Shown here one piece after another: positions 41,829-50,563 of a DNA stretch of 50,563 bases. The notes beneath the pieces are model-generated. The model did not search any database. It saw only the letters and a program-made list of their open reading frames with translations, and was not told the origin of the DNA. The DNA comes from Chloroflexaceae bacterium (lineage in GTDB: Bacteria; Chloroflexota; Chloroflexia; Chloroflexales; Chloroflexaceae), in the NCBI GenBank assembly GCA_012031225.1, contig JAAUTZ010000015.1, forward strand, positions 1 through 50,563, in the 5' to 3' direction. Every line of letters begins with the position of its first letter. The stretch's first letter is position 1. The translations under genes were made by a program, and so were the position numbers.

Positions 41829-43714
41829 CGGTAGCCCTCCGCCTGCATGTTAAACAGGCGGGCATACGTCCCATCGCAAGCGAGCAGGTCGGCATGCGTG
41901 CCCATTTCGATGAGATGGCCATTCTCTAACACCACGATCCGATCCGCCATCCGCACCGTGCTGAAGCGGTGGCTAATCAGGATTGCAATGCGCCCGGCAG
42001 TCAACTCGCGGAAGCTCTGAAAGATCTCGTATTCGCGCTCGGCATCCAGCGCGGCAGTTGGCTCATCCAGCACCAACACCTCGCCTTCGCGCATGAATGC
42101 CCGCCCTAGCGCGATCTTCTGCCACTGCCCCCCGGATAACTCCTGCCCTTCGGTAAACCACTTGCCGAGCATCGTTGCGTAGCCATCCGGCAGCCCCGCA
42201 ATCACCGGCTCTGCGCCGCCGCGTATGGCGGCACTGCTGATCCGCTGCTGATCGCCGAGATGTTCAATCTGCCCGAAGCCGATGTTGTCACTGACGGTGG
42301 CGTGGTAATGCACAAAGTCCTGAAAGATTACGCCGATGGTACGGCGCAGATCGTCAAGGTCATACTCACGCAGGTCTACCCCATCGAGCAGGATCTGCCC
42401 TTCGGTCGGGTCATACAGGCGCGTCAGCAGCTTGATCAGCGTGGTTTTGCCGGCCCCGTTTGCACCCACCAGTGCCAGCTTCTCGTTGGGGCGAATGATG
42501 AGATTGATATGGCGCAGCGACCACTCCTCTTTATCTGGGTAGCGGAAGGACACATCCCGTAGCTCGATGCCGTGCTGCAACGGGCGCGGTACACGCTGCG
42601 GGTTGGCACTGATCGCCATGCGCGGCTGGAGCGCGAGGAAATCGAACAGATTGTTCAGGAAGAGGCCACTCTCGAATAGCCGCCCGAAGCTCCCGAAGAT
42701 GCCCTGCATGGTCATCTGGCTCTGCCGAAAGACAGTTAGGTAGAGTGTCATATCGCCGAGTGTGATGCGCTGGGCGATGGTCTCCCAGATAATCCACATG
42801 TAGGCGATGTAGTAACTTGCGGTTGCCAGCAAGCCCCATAGCACACTCATCAGGCTGCGCCGCTGGGCAAGGCGCACATCCTCGTTGTGGAAGTATTCAA
42901 ACGTCTCGCGGTAGCGTTGCAGCAGGGGATCGCTTAAGCCAAACAGCTTGACTTCTTTGATACTGCTATCTACGGTGAGCAGATATTCCCAATATGCCAT
43001 CTGCCGGAATTCGGGCGCACGCCACGTCAGCAGGCGGAAGTACAGCCCGCTATAGTGGGTTTGGGCAAGGAAGGATGGAATCGTCGCGCCGAATAGGATC
43101 AGGGCGATCAACGGGTTGAAGGCAAGTAATAGCACCGCAAACGAGGCGAGCGTGATCATACTCTGCACGAGGGTGAAGGTCGTCTCCACCGTGCCGAGTG
43201 CGCGGTAGTCGGCTTCGCGGCGGGCATTTTGCAGCTTGTCATAGAAATCGGCATGCTCGAAGTAGTACAGATCAAGCTGCTGCGCCTTCTGCATAATCTG
43301 CACATTGATCGCATGGGCCATGCGCCCATGCAGGATGTGATCAAGCAGGGTGCGCCCCTGACTTAGGACTGCGCCAAGCGTGAGCAAGCCGAATTCAAGC
43401 AGCAGGAAGGGCGCAACCTGCCGCACCCCCTGCTGCACACTCACGCCCGCATTGATCGCATCCACTACCCCATCTACGATCAGCTTGGCCACCCACGCCT
43501 GCGAGACGGGCAGCACCGCCGCCGTAAGCGTGAGGAGCGCCATGAAGATGGTGCTAGTGCGATCTGCCTGCCACACAAGGCTAAAGGCTCGCGGGATGTT
43601 GCGGTAGGCGGCGGTGAAGTCGCGCCGCCGCTCGGCCCATGTACGCGGTGATTGATCATACGGCTTGGCTTTCTTTGCGCCGCTCCGCCGTTTTGCTGGT
43701 TTTGTATTTACCAT
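41825..43714 (-). CDS. ABC exporter-type ATP-binding/permease protein
   Basis: A 629-residue half-transporter with a Lys/Arg-rich N-terminus, about six transmembrane helices (residues 50-330) and a C-terminal nucleotide-binding domain: Walker A 'LVGANGAGKTTLIKLLTRLYDP', signature 'LSGGQWQKIALGRAF', Walker B 'VLVLDEPTAALD' and switch His 'ILISHRFSTVRMADR'. It probably works as a homodimer and exports a lipid, peptide or drug-like compound; the substrate is unknown. It is not fused to a peptidase domain. Confidence 0.92.
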   Translation of the reverse strand: MVNTKPAKRRSGAKKAKPYDQSPRTWAERRRDFTAAYRNIPRAFSLVWQADRTSTIFMALLTLTAAVLPVSQAWVAKLIVDGVVDAINAGVSVQQGVRQVAPFLLLEFGLLTLGAVLSQGRTLLDHILHGRMAHAINVQIMQKAQQLDLYYFEHADFYDKLQNARREADYRALGTVETTFTLVQSMITLASFAVLLLAFNPLIALILFGATIPSFLAQTHYSGLYFRLLTWRAPEFRQMAYWEYLLTVDSSIKEVKLFGLSDPLLQRYRETFEYFHNEDVRLAQRRSLMSVLWGLLATASYYIAYMWIIWETIAQRITLGDMTLYLTVFRQSQMTMQGIFGSFGRLFESGLFLNNLFDFLALQPRMAISANPQRVPRPLQHGIELRDVSFRYPDKEEWSLRHINLIIRPNEKLALVGANGAGKTTLIKLLTRLYDPTEGQILLDGVDLREYDLDDLRRTIGVIFQDFVHYHATVSDNIGFGQIEHLGDQQRISSAAIRGGAEPVIAGLPDGYATMLGKWFTEGQELSGGQWQKIALGRAFMREGEVLVLDEPTAALDAEREYEIFQSFRELTAGRIAILISHRFSTVRMADRIVVLENGHLIEMGTHADLLACDGTYARLFNMQAEGYR

Positions 43715-43807
43715 ATGCTAATGTGCTTCTCCCCGTTTCAGCATGCCGAAAACCCCTGTGATGCAGTGTAGCACGCACAGCGGCAGAGCGCACTAGTCAT
43801 ACGGGCA

Positions 43808-43842
43808 GGGGGTATCTTCGGGGGTGGCGGGGGTGGCGGGGG
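43808..43842 (+). repeat. four G5 runs, G-quadruplex candidate
   Basis: Runs of five G at 43808-43812, 43820-43824, 43829-43833 and 43838-43842, separated by 7, 4 and 4 nt; the last three belong to a GGGGGTGGC tandem repeat. The plus strand fits the pattern of a very stable G-quadruplex. It is 95-130 bp upstream of the exporter start. Confidence 0.75.
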
Positions 43843-43982
43843 TGGCGGAACAGCCCCAGAACAGCACGCCTGACGGGTAGCCAGCACGTCTCGCAGCCTG
43901 ATCATTCCAGCTGCGAGCTGCTGCGAGCGAGCGGCGGGCAAGGGAACCAGTGTCCTAGCGTGTATGTCAGTCCAGAAATGGG

Positions 43983-44025
43983 CGGATGGTAGCCGGATGG
44001 TAGCCGGATGGTAGCCGGATGGTAG
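43983..44025 (+). repeat. 11-bp tandem repeat, about four copies
   Basis: CGGATGGTAGC repeats perfectly at 43983, 43994 and 44005, and nearly completely at 44016. The array ends in GGTAGGCTACC, a small inverted repeat. The period is one helical turn. Confidence 0.9.
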
Positions 44026-44119
44026 GCTACCCCTGTCGCAGATTGCATCAACAAAATGCACGGGGCAGGCATCGCTGCCCGCCCCCAAGATCGCTACGTA
44101 CCTAATGTCCTGCCCCCCG

Positions 44120-47100
44120 CTATGCCGGTTGCAGTTCGCGCCCGTTACGCGCCGCCGCCGCCGCGCTCGCTTCCGTTGCGCTTTCTTGCGCGGCTTTGAG
44201 CTTTGCCACCATCTCTTTCGGCATCACCCGCACGAACTGTCCGCGCACGAGATCCCAATCATTCAGCAGAGCTGTTGCGCGTGGGCTGCTGGTCAATTCG
44301 CTGTGGCGGCGGATCAGGCTCAGCACCCGCTCGGCATCGCTATCACTGAGCCGATCAAGCTGCACCAGTTCAGGGTTCAGGCGGGTTGCCAATGTGCCCG
44401 CGTGATCCCACACATAGGCTACCCCACCGGACATGCCTGCGCCGAAGTTGTAGCCGGTCTGCCCCAGAATCACCACCGTGCCGCCCGTCATATATTCGCA
44501 GCCGTGATCGCCCACGCCCTCAACCACTACCGTCGCGCCGCTATTCCGCACCGCGAAGCGTTCGCCCGCCGTGCCCGCCAGATACAGCTCGCCGCCCGTT
44601 GCGCCATACAGGATCGTATTACCCGCAACCACATTCTCGTGCCACGCATACGTGGTCGTATCCGATGGGCGCACCACCAGCGTGCCGCCCGCCATGCTCT
44701 TGCCCACGTAGTCGTTCGCTTCGCCCGTGAGCAGCAGCGTTACGCCGGCAATGTTGAATGCGCCGAAGCTCTGTCCGGCACTGCCCCGCAGATGCACCGT
44801 GACGGTATTCTCCGGCAGCCCCGCATCGCCGTAGCGTGCCCCAATCTCGCCCGATAGAGTCGCCCCGAAGGTGCGGTCACAGTTGCGGATGGGATAGTGT
44901 AGCTCAACCCGGGTACGGTTGACCAATGCCGGAGCCGCATCCTGCACGAGCTTCTGATTGAGCGTCGGCACGGGCGGCAGTGGGTTGCGGTTGCCCATAT
45001 GCCGGATCGCTACCGTTGGATCTTTCGGGTAGGCCAGTAGCGGCGATAGGTCAATCGAGTCGGCTTCGTAGATCCCGATCTTCTTCTGGCGCAACAGGTC
45101 GGTGCGGCCAATCGCCTCTTGCAGGCTACGGAAGCCCAACGCCGCAAGATGCTCGCGCACCTCTTGGGCAAGGAAGCGGAAGAAAGCCATCACCATTTCG
45201 GGCGTGCCCGGAAACTTCGCCCGCAGATCGAGGCGTTGCGTGGCAATCCCTACCGGACAGGTATTGGCGTGGCAGGCACGGGCCATCAAGCAGCCCTCTG
45301 CCACCAGTGCCGTTGTGCCAAATGAATACTCATCCGCACCGATCAACGCCGCAATCAGCACATCGCGGCCCGTCTGGAAGCCACCATCCGAGCGCACCCG
45401 CACCCGCCCGCGTAGCCCATTCAGGATCAGCGTTTGCTGTGTTTCGGCTAGCCCTAGCTCCCACGATACGCCCGCATTCTTGATGCTGCTGAGCGGCGAT
45501 GCGCCTGTGCCGCCCGCGTGCCCACTGATCAGGATCGCATCGGCGTAGCCTTTGGCCACACCCGCTGCAATCGTGCCCACGCCCGCCGTTGCTACCAACT
45601 TCACCGAGACGTAGGCTTGCGGGTTGACCTGCTTGAGGTCGTAGATCAACTGCGACAAGTCCTCGATGCTGTAAATATCGTGGTGCGGCGGCGGGCTGAT
45701 CAGCGATACGCCGGGCGTGGTGTGGCGGATGCGGGCAATCTCCTCGCTGACTTTGTGGCCCGGCAACTGCCCGCCCTCGCCGGGCTTGCTGCCCTGCGCC
45801 ATCTTGATCTGCAACTCGTGCGCGTGGGCGAGGTAGGCCGGTGTCACCCCGAACCGCCCCGATGCAACCTGCTTGATCTTGCTGTTGCGCTCATCCGTAA
45901 AGCGGGCTTGGTCCTCGCCACCTTCACCGCTATTGCTCATGCCGCCGAGCCGATTCATCGCAATGGCCAGCGTCTCGTGCGCTTCGGTGCTCGTGCTCCC
46001 CAAGCTCATCGCAGCCGTGCTGAAGCGGGCAAGGATCGCCTCAATTGGCTCAACCTCGTTGAGCGGCACGGGCGCACCGTCGGGCAGCACCTCCAGCAGG
46101 TCGCGTAGCTCCGTCGGCGAGCGGTCATCCACCAGCTTGGCATACTCGCGGTAAAACTCGTAGCCCATCAAAAATTCGGGCAGGCGGGTGTCCATCGAGT
46201 GGTATGTGCCGCCAGTCACGCCCGTTTCGTGGCGCACCGATTTGTGCAGCGCGTGGATCACGCTAGGGCTGTAGGTGTGAACCTCACCGTTCTTCTTGAA
46301 TTTGTACAAGCCCGGATGGGTGAGTTCGAGCTTCTCGCCTTCAGGCATGTGGAAAGCGCGGCGGTGGCGTTGGTTGACTTTACGGGACAGCAAGCCATAG
46401 CCTACCCCGCCCACCCGCGAGGGCGTGCCCGTGAAGCACTCATCAATTAAGCCCTGATCAAGCCCAACGGCCTCGAAGATCTGCGCCCCGCAGTAGCTAT
46501 CGAGGGGCGAGATGCCCATCTTCGACATAATCTTGAGCAGCCCCTTTTCTAGCGCATTGATGTAGTTCGTTTCTGCTTTGTGTTCTTCAGCAGGCACTTC
46601 AGGCAGTGCGCCGTGCCCGTTGCTTTGCTCAGGGCGGCGCACCTCTCCCAAGCCGAGCGCACGCACCGTTTCAAGGGCAAGGTAGGGGTTGATCGCTTCT
46701 GCACCGTAGCCAATCAAGCACGCCATATGATGCACTTCACGCGGCTCGGCACTCTCCACAATGATGCTAACGTGCGTGCGTAGGCCAGTGCGGATCAGGT
46801 GGTGATGCACCGCGCCAAGTGCCAGTAGCATCTGGATTGGGGCGTGCTCAGCATCTACCCCTTTATCACTCAGGATCAACAGGGTTGCCCCATCGCGCAC
46901 AGCTTGTTCGGCAGCAGCGCGGAGATCATCCAGAGCCGCCCGCAACACCCGCCGATGCACCAACGGATCATCACTGATTTGCACCCGTTGGAGCACCGGG
47001 ATGGTAACAACGGTGAAGCCGGGCTGACTGATAGATCGGATTGTCGCCAATTGCCGATCCGTCAGGAACGGCGAAGCGAGCCGCAGCATCCGGGCGTGAG

Positions 47101-48784
47101 CGGGCGTTTCCTTGAGCATATTCTCGCGCTTGCCGAGCGAGATGTTCAGCGACATCACAAACTCTTCCCGCAAGGGATCCATCGGCGGGTTGGTCACTTC
47201 GGCAAAGCGTTGCTTGAAGAACTGGTAGATCGGGCGGCCCGGATCAACCTGCGACAGCACCGCGAGCGGCGTATCATCGCCCATCGAGCCAACCGGTTCT
47301 TTGCCGTCGCGCTGCATCGGCTTGAGGATCACGCTGACTTCTTCGCTGGTGTAGCCAAACGCCATTTGCTGCACGAGCCGCGCCTGCCCATCGTGCCCAG
47401 CAACACTCTGATCGGCGGGCACGGGCAGATCGGCAAGGTGCAACATATTCTCGGCCAGCCACGCTGCGTAGGGCTGGCGGGTGGCGAGCGTGTGCTTGAT
47501 CTCGGCATTGGTGAAGAACTGCCCCGTCTGCGTATCCACCGCAAACATCTGGCCGGGGCCAAGCCGCCCACGCAGCTTCACCCGCGCATCATCAATATCA
47601 ACCACGCCCGCTTCGCTGCCACTCACCACCAAGCCATCGTGGGTGACGAGGAAGCGTGCTGGCCGCAAGCCGTTGCGATCCAGTGCCGACCCGACGATGC
47701 GCCCATCCGAGAAGGACAAGCCCGCCGGGCCATCCCACGGCTCACTCAGCCCCGCGTGGTACATATAGAAGGCCTGTAGGTTCGGGTCAATATCGGGGAT
47801 ATTCTCCCACGCTTCCGGCATCAGCATCGCCACCGCGTGGAGCAAACCCCGCCCCCCACGCACCAGCAACTCCAGCGCATTATCAAGCGCAGCCGAGTCG
47901 CTGCCGCGCTGGTCAATCACAGGGGCAACATCACCGGACAGATCGGCGGGCAAGCCATCGGTGGGGAAGTGCAAGATCTGCTCGCGGGCGGCCATCCAGT
48001 TCTTGTTGCCCTGCAACGTGTTGATCTCGCCATTGTGCGAGAGCATGCGGAAGGGCTGGGCCCGCTCCCACGTCGGGAAAGTATTGGTGGAGTAGCGTTC
48101 GTGGTATACCGCTAGCGCAGTCGTATAATCTGGGTCGCGCAGATCGAGGTAGAACTCGCCGAGGTTCTCGCCGATCAATAGCCCCTTGTAGACTACGGTG
48201 CGGATCGAAAGCGACGGGATGTAGGTGCTCAGGTCTGCTGCGAGAAACTGCTGCTCCATAGCTTTGCGGGCAAGGTAGAGGGCCCGCTCAAAGGTCGCTT
48301 CATCCATGCTGGCGGGGCGCGTGCAGATGACCTGCTGGATCAGCGGGCAGGTCTCGGCAGCCCGTTCGCCGAGCGCATTGAGGCTAACGGGCACGTCGCG
48401 CCACATCAGCACCGTTGCCCCGATCCGTTCCAGCTGGGCTTCAATAATCGCGTGGCTGGCTTCTACGCCGGTGCTATCCTGCGGCAAAAACACCATCCCT
48501 AGCGCAAGATCAGCCGCCTCTGCGTGTAGCCCTTTCTGTTTCAGGTCGCGCAGCAGCAGCGTGCGGGGCAGCTGGGTCAGAATGCCGGAACCATCGCCGG
48601 TTTTGGCATCAGCAGCTACAGCCCCACGGTGTTTCTGATTACCGAGTGCCGTGAGTGCCATGGTCAAAATCTCGTGTTCGGGGCGACCATTGATCTGCGC
48701 GACGAAGCCGATGCCGCATGCATCGTGTTCCATCTGAGGCAGGTAGAGCGATTGATCATACAAGCTCTGGGCAGGGTTTTGCAT
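44120..48784 (-). CDS. gltB: glutamate synthase large subunit
   Basis: Makes two glutamates from glutamine and 2-oxoglutarate; central to ammonia assimilation. The 1554-residue protein has all GltB parts: a 22-residue propeptide before the catalytic Cys in 'MEHDACGIGFVAQ', the class II amidotransferase domain, the central domain, the FMN/2-oxoglutarate synthase domain ('QIKMAQGSKPGEGGQLPG', 'ISGHAGGTGASPLSSIKNAG'), the 3Fe-4S cysteines in 'CLMARACHANTCPVGIATQ' and a C-terminal GXGXG helix ('GGTVVILGQTGYNFGAGMSGG'). AGAGAAGG lies 8 nt before the ATG. No GltD small subunit is adjacent, so the electron donor cannot be told from here. Confidence 0.96.
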   Translation of the reverse strand: MQNPAQSLYDQSLYLPQMEHDACGIGFVAQINGRPEHEILTMALTALGNQKHRGAVAADAKTGDGSGILTQLPRTLLLRDLKQKGLHAEAADLALGMVFLPQDSTGVEASHAIIEAQLERIGATVLMWRDVPVSLNALGERAAETCPLIQQVICTRPASMDEATFERALYLARKAMEQQFLAADLSTYIPSLSIRTVVYKGLLIGENLGEFYLDLRDPDYTTALAVYHERYSTNTFPTWERAQPFRMLSHNGEINTLQGNKNWMAAREQILHFPTDGLPADLSGDVAPVIDQRGSDSAALDNALELLVRGGRGLLHAVAMLMPEAWENIPDIDPNLQAFYMYHAGLSEPWDGPAGLSFSDGRIVGSALDRNGLRPARFLVTHDGLVVSGSEAGVVDIDDARVKLRGRLGPGQMFAVDTQTGQFFTNAEIKHTLATRQPYAAWLAENMLHLADLPVPADQSVAGHDGQARLVQQMAFGYTSEEVSVILKPMQRDGKEPVGSMGDDTPLAVLSQVDPGRPIYQFFKQRFAEVTNPPMDPLREEFVMSLNISLGKRENMLKETPAHARMLRLASPFLTDRQLATIRSISQPGFTVVTIPVLQRVQISDDPLVHRRVLRAALDDLRAAAEQAVRDGATLLILSDKGVDAEHAPIQMLLALGAVHHHLIRTGLRTHVSIIVESAEPREVHHMACLIGYGAEAINPYLALETVRALGLGEVRRPEQSNGHGALPEVPAEEHKAETNYINALEKGLLKIMSKMGISPLDSYCGAQIFEAVGLDQGLIDECFTGTPSRVGGVGYGLLSRKVNQRHRRAFHMPEGEKLELTHPGLYKFKKNGEVHTYSPSVIHALHKSVRHETGVTGGTYHSMDTRLPEFLMGYEFYREYAKLVDDRSPTELRDLLEVLPDGAPVPLNEVEPIEAILARFSTAAMSLGSTSTEAHETLAIAMNRLGGMSNSGEGGEDQARFTDERNSKIKQVASGRFGVTPAYLAHAHELQIKMAQGSKPGEGGQLPGHKVSEEIARIRHTTPGVSLISPPPHHDIYSIEDLSQLIYDLKQVNPQAYVSVKLVATAGVGTIAAGVAKGYADAILISGHAGGTGASPLSSIKNAGVSWELGLAETQQTLILNGLRGRVRVRSDGGFQTGRDVLIAALIGADEYSFGTTALVAEGCLMARACHANTCPVGIATQRLDLRAKFPGTPEMVMAFFRFLAQEVREHLAALGFRSLQEAIGRTDLLRQKKIGIYEADSIDLSPLLAYPKDPTVAIRHMGNRNPLPPVPTLNQKLVQDAAPALVNRTRVELHYPIRNCDRTFGATLSGEIGARYGDAGLPENTVTVHLRGSAGQSFGAFNIAGVTLLLTGEANDYVGKSMAGGTLVVRPSDTTTYAWHENVVAGNTILYGATGGELYLAGTAGERFAVRNSGATVVVEGVGDHGCEYMTGGTVVILGQTGYNFGAGMSGGVAYVWDHAGTLATRLNPELVQLDRLSDSDAERVLSLIRRHSELTSSPRATALLNDWDLVRGQFVRVMPKEMVAKLKAAQESATEASAAAAARNGRELQPA

Positions 48785-49299
48785 CGTTTGTACCTTCTCT
48801 TACGTTTATGACTTCTCCTGATACACACCAAGTATCGTGGCAAGCGCAAAAGGCAATCTGCCTACACGCTCGGAAGCAGTGCGCTAGATCCAGTCCGCAC
48901 GCTTCAGTGCGCTCGGCAGTTGAGCGGGGTGAACAGCATTGTTACCGCAAATTTCGGAGCGTCGCATGGGGCGTGTACGCCGGGTATAGTGTGCCTAAGC
49001 GACGGCAGACGTGACGGATACGACAGTGCCTACGGTGGGCCCTATGTGCGAGGGCGGAGCAGGTATACGCAGTGCGCTAGCCCCGTACTTTGAAGCGGGG
49101 CAGAGTGATAGATCACAGGCCACATTCAGCTACACTACTGTCGTTAGAGATGCAGGGGTCCGGGCTACACCGATTCGACCAACTGAAGTCGGTGCATTGA
49201 TCTGAGCTGATCTGGACGAAGCATCAATCTGAATATACAATGTTGCTATTGTTCTGTCAAGCAACGTTGCTGTATCAGCAACGATACACGGGGATCTGC
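48785..49299. other. intergenic region between divergent genes
   Basis: 515 bp between glutamate synthase (minus) and the glycosyltransferase (plus). I find no consensus promoter; TATACA near 49234 is a possible -10 for the plus gene. Close to that gene there are paired GTTGC/GCAAC elements (49240-49290), including TGTATC-6 nt-GATACA at 49271-49288. Small frames here have no recognisable product. Confidence 0.4.
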
Positions 49300-50563
49300 A
49301 TGCCACGGCTCGCTTTCTGTTCACCGTTTAATCCGGTGCCATCGGGGATTTCAGATTACAGCGAAGAACTGCTCACACACCTGTGGCAATACGCCGAGCT
49401 TGTGGTGTACTACAACAGCGACACCCCACCGACCAATCCGGTGCTGCGCGAACACTTCACGCTGCGCCCATTGCGCCGCCTAGCCCATGACCAGCGTCGC
49501 CGCCCATTCGATGGGGTGCTGTATCATCTGGGCAACAGCCCCGCCCACAGCGAAATCTGGCACACCGCGCAACGGGTGCCGGGCGTGATTGTGCTGCACG
49601 ATCTGGTGCTGCACCATTTTATGCTGCACTACTATGCGACCACCCTGCGCGATATACGCGGCTATGTGGCGATGATGGCCCAGAGCTACGGTGAGGCCGG
49701 AGCGCAGATCGCGGAACTGATGATTCGTGGCCGCTTCACCGATACGGCATTTGACTTCGCCTGCAACGCGCCCGTAATTACCGCCGCCCGGGCGATGATT
49801 GTGCATAGCCGCTACATCCAGCAGCACGTTGCGGCGGTGCGCCCCGATCTGCCACTTGCCGTCGTGCCGATGGGCGTACCGCTGCCACCCGCCTATCCGC
49901 GAGCGGCGGCGCGGGCGGCAGTGGGGCTGCCCACCGAGGCCCTGATCCTTGCCAGCTTTGGCCATATCAATGCCTACAAACGCCTAGAGCCAACCTTGCG
50001 GGCGGTGCAGCAGCTACGGGCCAGCGTGCCCCAGTTGCGCTATGTGCTGGTGGGCAGCGTCTCACCCAACTACAACATCACCGGCTTGATCGAGCGGCTC
50101 GGTTTGCAGGATGTTGTACAGGTTACAGGCTACGTCGAGCGGGCCACATTCGATGCCTACGTTGCCGCCGCCGATGTGTGTGTGAACCTGCGCCACCCAA
50201 CGGCGGGCGAAACGAGTGCCAGCCTGCTCCGCCTGCTAGGGGCTGGGCGGGCGACGCTGGTTAGCCGCACGGGAGCCTTTGCCGAACTACCGCCACACGT
50301 TGCTGTACAGATTGACACCGACGACAGCGAGCGTGAGCAGATCCTCGCCGCGTTGCACCTGCTGATCAGCCGCCCAGAGCTAGCAGCCAGCATCGGCGCA
50401 CACGCTCGCGCCTATGTATCCACGCAGCACACGCTCGCACAGGCGGCGGCAGGCTATGCGCGGCGGCTAGCTGGCTGGTATGGGTGGCAACAGGTGGTGC
50501 GTCTACGCCCGCCCTTGCCCCTCCCCACCGCCCTCGCGTCGCCACCCGCCGCCGCCGCTACGC
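49300..50563 (+). CDS. GT4-type glycosyltransferase, 3' partial
   Basis: The frame is open from ATG 49300 to the window edge (421 codons without a stop). The N-terminal domain starts 'MPRLAFCSPFNPVPSGISDYS', a beginning common in GT4 family sugar transferases, with 'VIVLHDLVLHHFML' next. The C-terminal nucleotide-sugar domain has 'ILASFGHINAYKRLEPTLRAV', 'QVTGYVERATFDAYVAAADVCVNLRHPTAGETSASLLRLLGAG' and ends in a Pro/Ala-rich stretch at the edge. 'PTAGETS' replaces the usual E-x7-E acidic site, as in a known subset. It probably builds surface polysaccharide or glycolipid; donor and acceptor are unknown. Confidence 0.85.
   Translation, partial: MPRLAFCSPFNPVPSGISDYSEELLTHLWQYAELVVYYNSDTPPTNPVLREHFTLRPLRRLAHDQRRRPFDGVLYHLGNSPAHSEIWHTAQRVPGVIVLHDLVLHHFMLHYYATTLRDIRGYVAMMAQSYGEAGAQIAELMIRGRFTDTAFDFACNAPVITAARAMIVHSRYIQQHVAAVRPDLPLAVVPMGVPLPPAYPRAAARAAVGLPTEALILASFGHINAYKRLEPTLRAVQQLRASVPQLRYVLVGSVSPNYNITGLIERLGLQDVVQVTGYVERATFDAYVAAADVCVNLRHPTAGETSASLLRLLGAGRATLVSRTGAFAELPPHVAVQIDTDDSEREQILAALHLLISRPELAASIGAHARAYVSTQHTLAQAAAGYARRLAGWYGWQQVVRLRPPLPLPTALASPPAAAAT

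Larger units (their letters stand above)
43715..44119. other. repeat-rich intergenic region
   Basis: A 405-bp gap between glutamate synthase and the ABC exporter, both on the minus strand. It holds a G-run array (43808-43842), an 11-bp tandem repeat (43983-44025) and a short ribosome-binding site for the exporter. No convincing coding frame: the 116-codon minus-strand frame here consists largely of repeat-encoded proline. Confidence 0.6.

Noticed and set aside
43983-44025. CRISPR array
   Set aside because: The repeats are 11 bp and directly tandem, without spacers.
43738-44088. 116-codon minus-strand frame with a polyproline stretch
   Set aside because: The proline run is the translation of the G-run repeat. 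No start signal or homology is visible.
46844-47779. 311-codon plus-strand frame within glutamate synthase
   Set aside because: Antisense shadow of GltB; no motif of its own.
49011-49205. 64-codon frame in the intergenic region before the glycosyltransferase
   Set aside because: No ribosome-binding site, no recognisable motif and composition unlike the real genes.
1-50563. tRNA or rRNA genes
   Set aside because: I looked for T-arm-like GGTTCGA motifs with matching stems and for conserved rRNA segments and saw none. A tRNA covariance search would be decisive.

Overview
The window reads as a chromosomal segment of a GC-rich member of the Chloroflexota, probably class Chloroflexia. This is an inference from gene content: a transaldolase/glucose-6-phosphate isomerase fusion, secreted proteins with LGFP-like 'C-F-x-E-T-G-x-C-L' modules, an MGDG-synthase-type glycosyltransferase, MenA, and lipoproteins with Pro/Ala/Thr/Glu linkers. 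I see no rRNA, tRNA, CRISPR array, phage or complete insertion sequence. Both outermost genes are cut by the window edges.

Layout. 1-3574 (+): ABC importer of the nitrate/sulfonate/thiamine-precursor class (lipoprotein, ATPase, permease), with the permease reading in frame into MenA. 3724-5727 (+): two-GAF sensor histidine kinase. 5836-10578 (-): transaldolase-Pgi fusion and an SLC13/TrkA-C permease. 10664-13211 (+): an aromatic-amino-acid unit (promoter, leader peptide, antiterminator/terminator, AroH-type chorismate mutase, DAHP synthase), then a beta carbonic anhydrase. 13258-16445 (-): a CCG-domain protein and a secreted metallophosphoesterase. 16560-26093 (-): about ten tightly packed genes: lipid glycosyltransferase, alpha/beta hydrolase, RpiA, TrpG/PabA, FAH-family enzyme, flavin reductase, two methyltransferases, a ZntB-like CorA and a large membrane protein. 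26163-28270 (-): an orphan target-recognition domain of a type IIG methyltransferase and a frameshifted paralogue of the first substrate-binding protein. 28473-32807 (+): a secreted zinc peptidase and an S9 prolyl oligopeptidase. 32943-38464 (-): a small winged-helix protein and a 1607-residue secreted 5'-nucleotidase-type protein. 38910-41828 (+): ferric-iron-type binding protein (frameshifted) and permease. 41825-48784 (-): ABC exporter and glutamate synthase. 49300-50563 (+): a glycosyltransferase that runs off the end.

The most interesting signals lie outside the large ORFs. First, the leader upstream of chorismate mutase and DAHP synthase has a consensus promoter, a 29-codon ORF with nine aromatic residues, a 10-bp terminator hairpin with a T tract, and a competing 10-bp antiterminator. 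This is the layout of ribosome-mediated attenuation. Second, two secreted phosphoesterase genes far apart carry upstream CTTAAC-type direct repeats with an 11-bp period and the same 10-nt gap to a -10-like hexamer. This resembles PHO boxes and suggests a small phosphate-starvation regulon. Third, two lipoprotein genes are each broken just after the lipobox, and each break is explained by one missing C in a short C run. This is either shared sequencing error or a switchable linker.

All functions were assigned by reading motifs. No database search was run.
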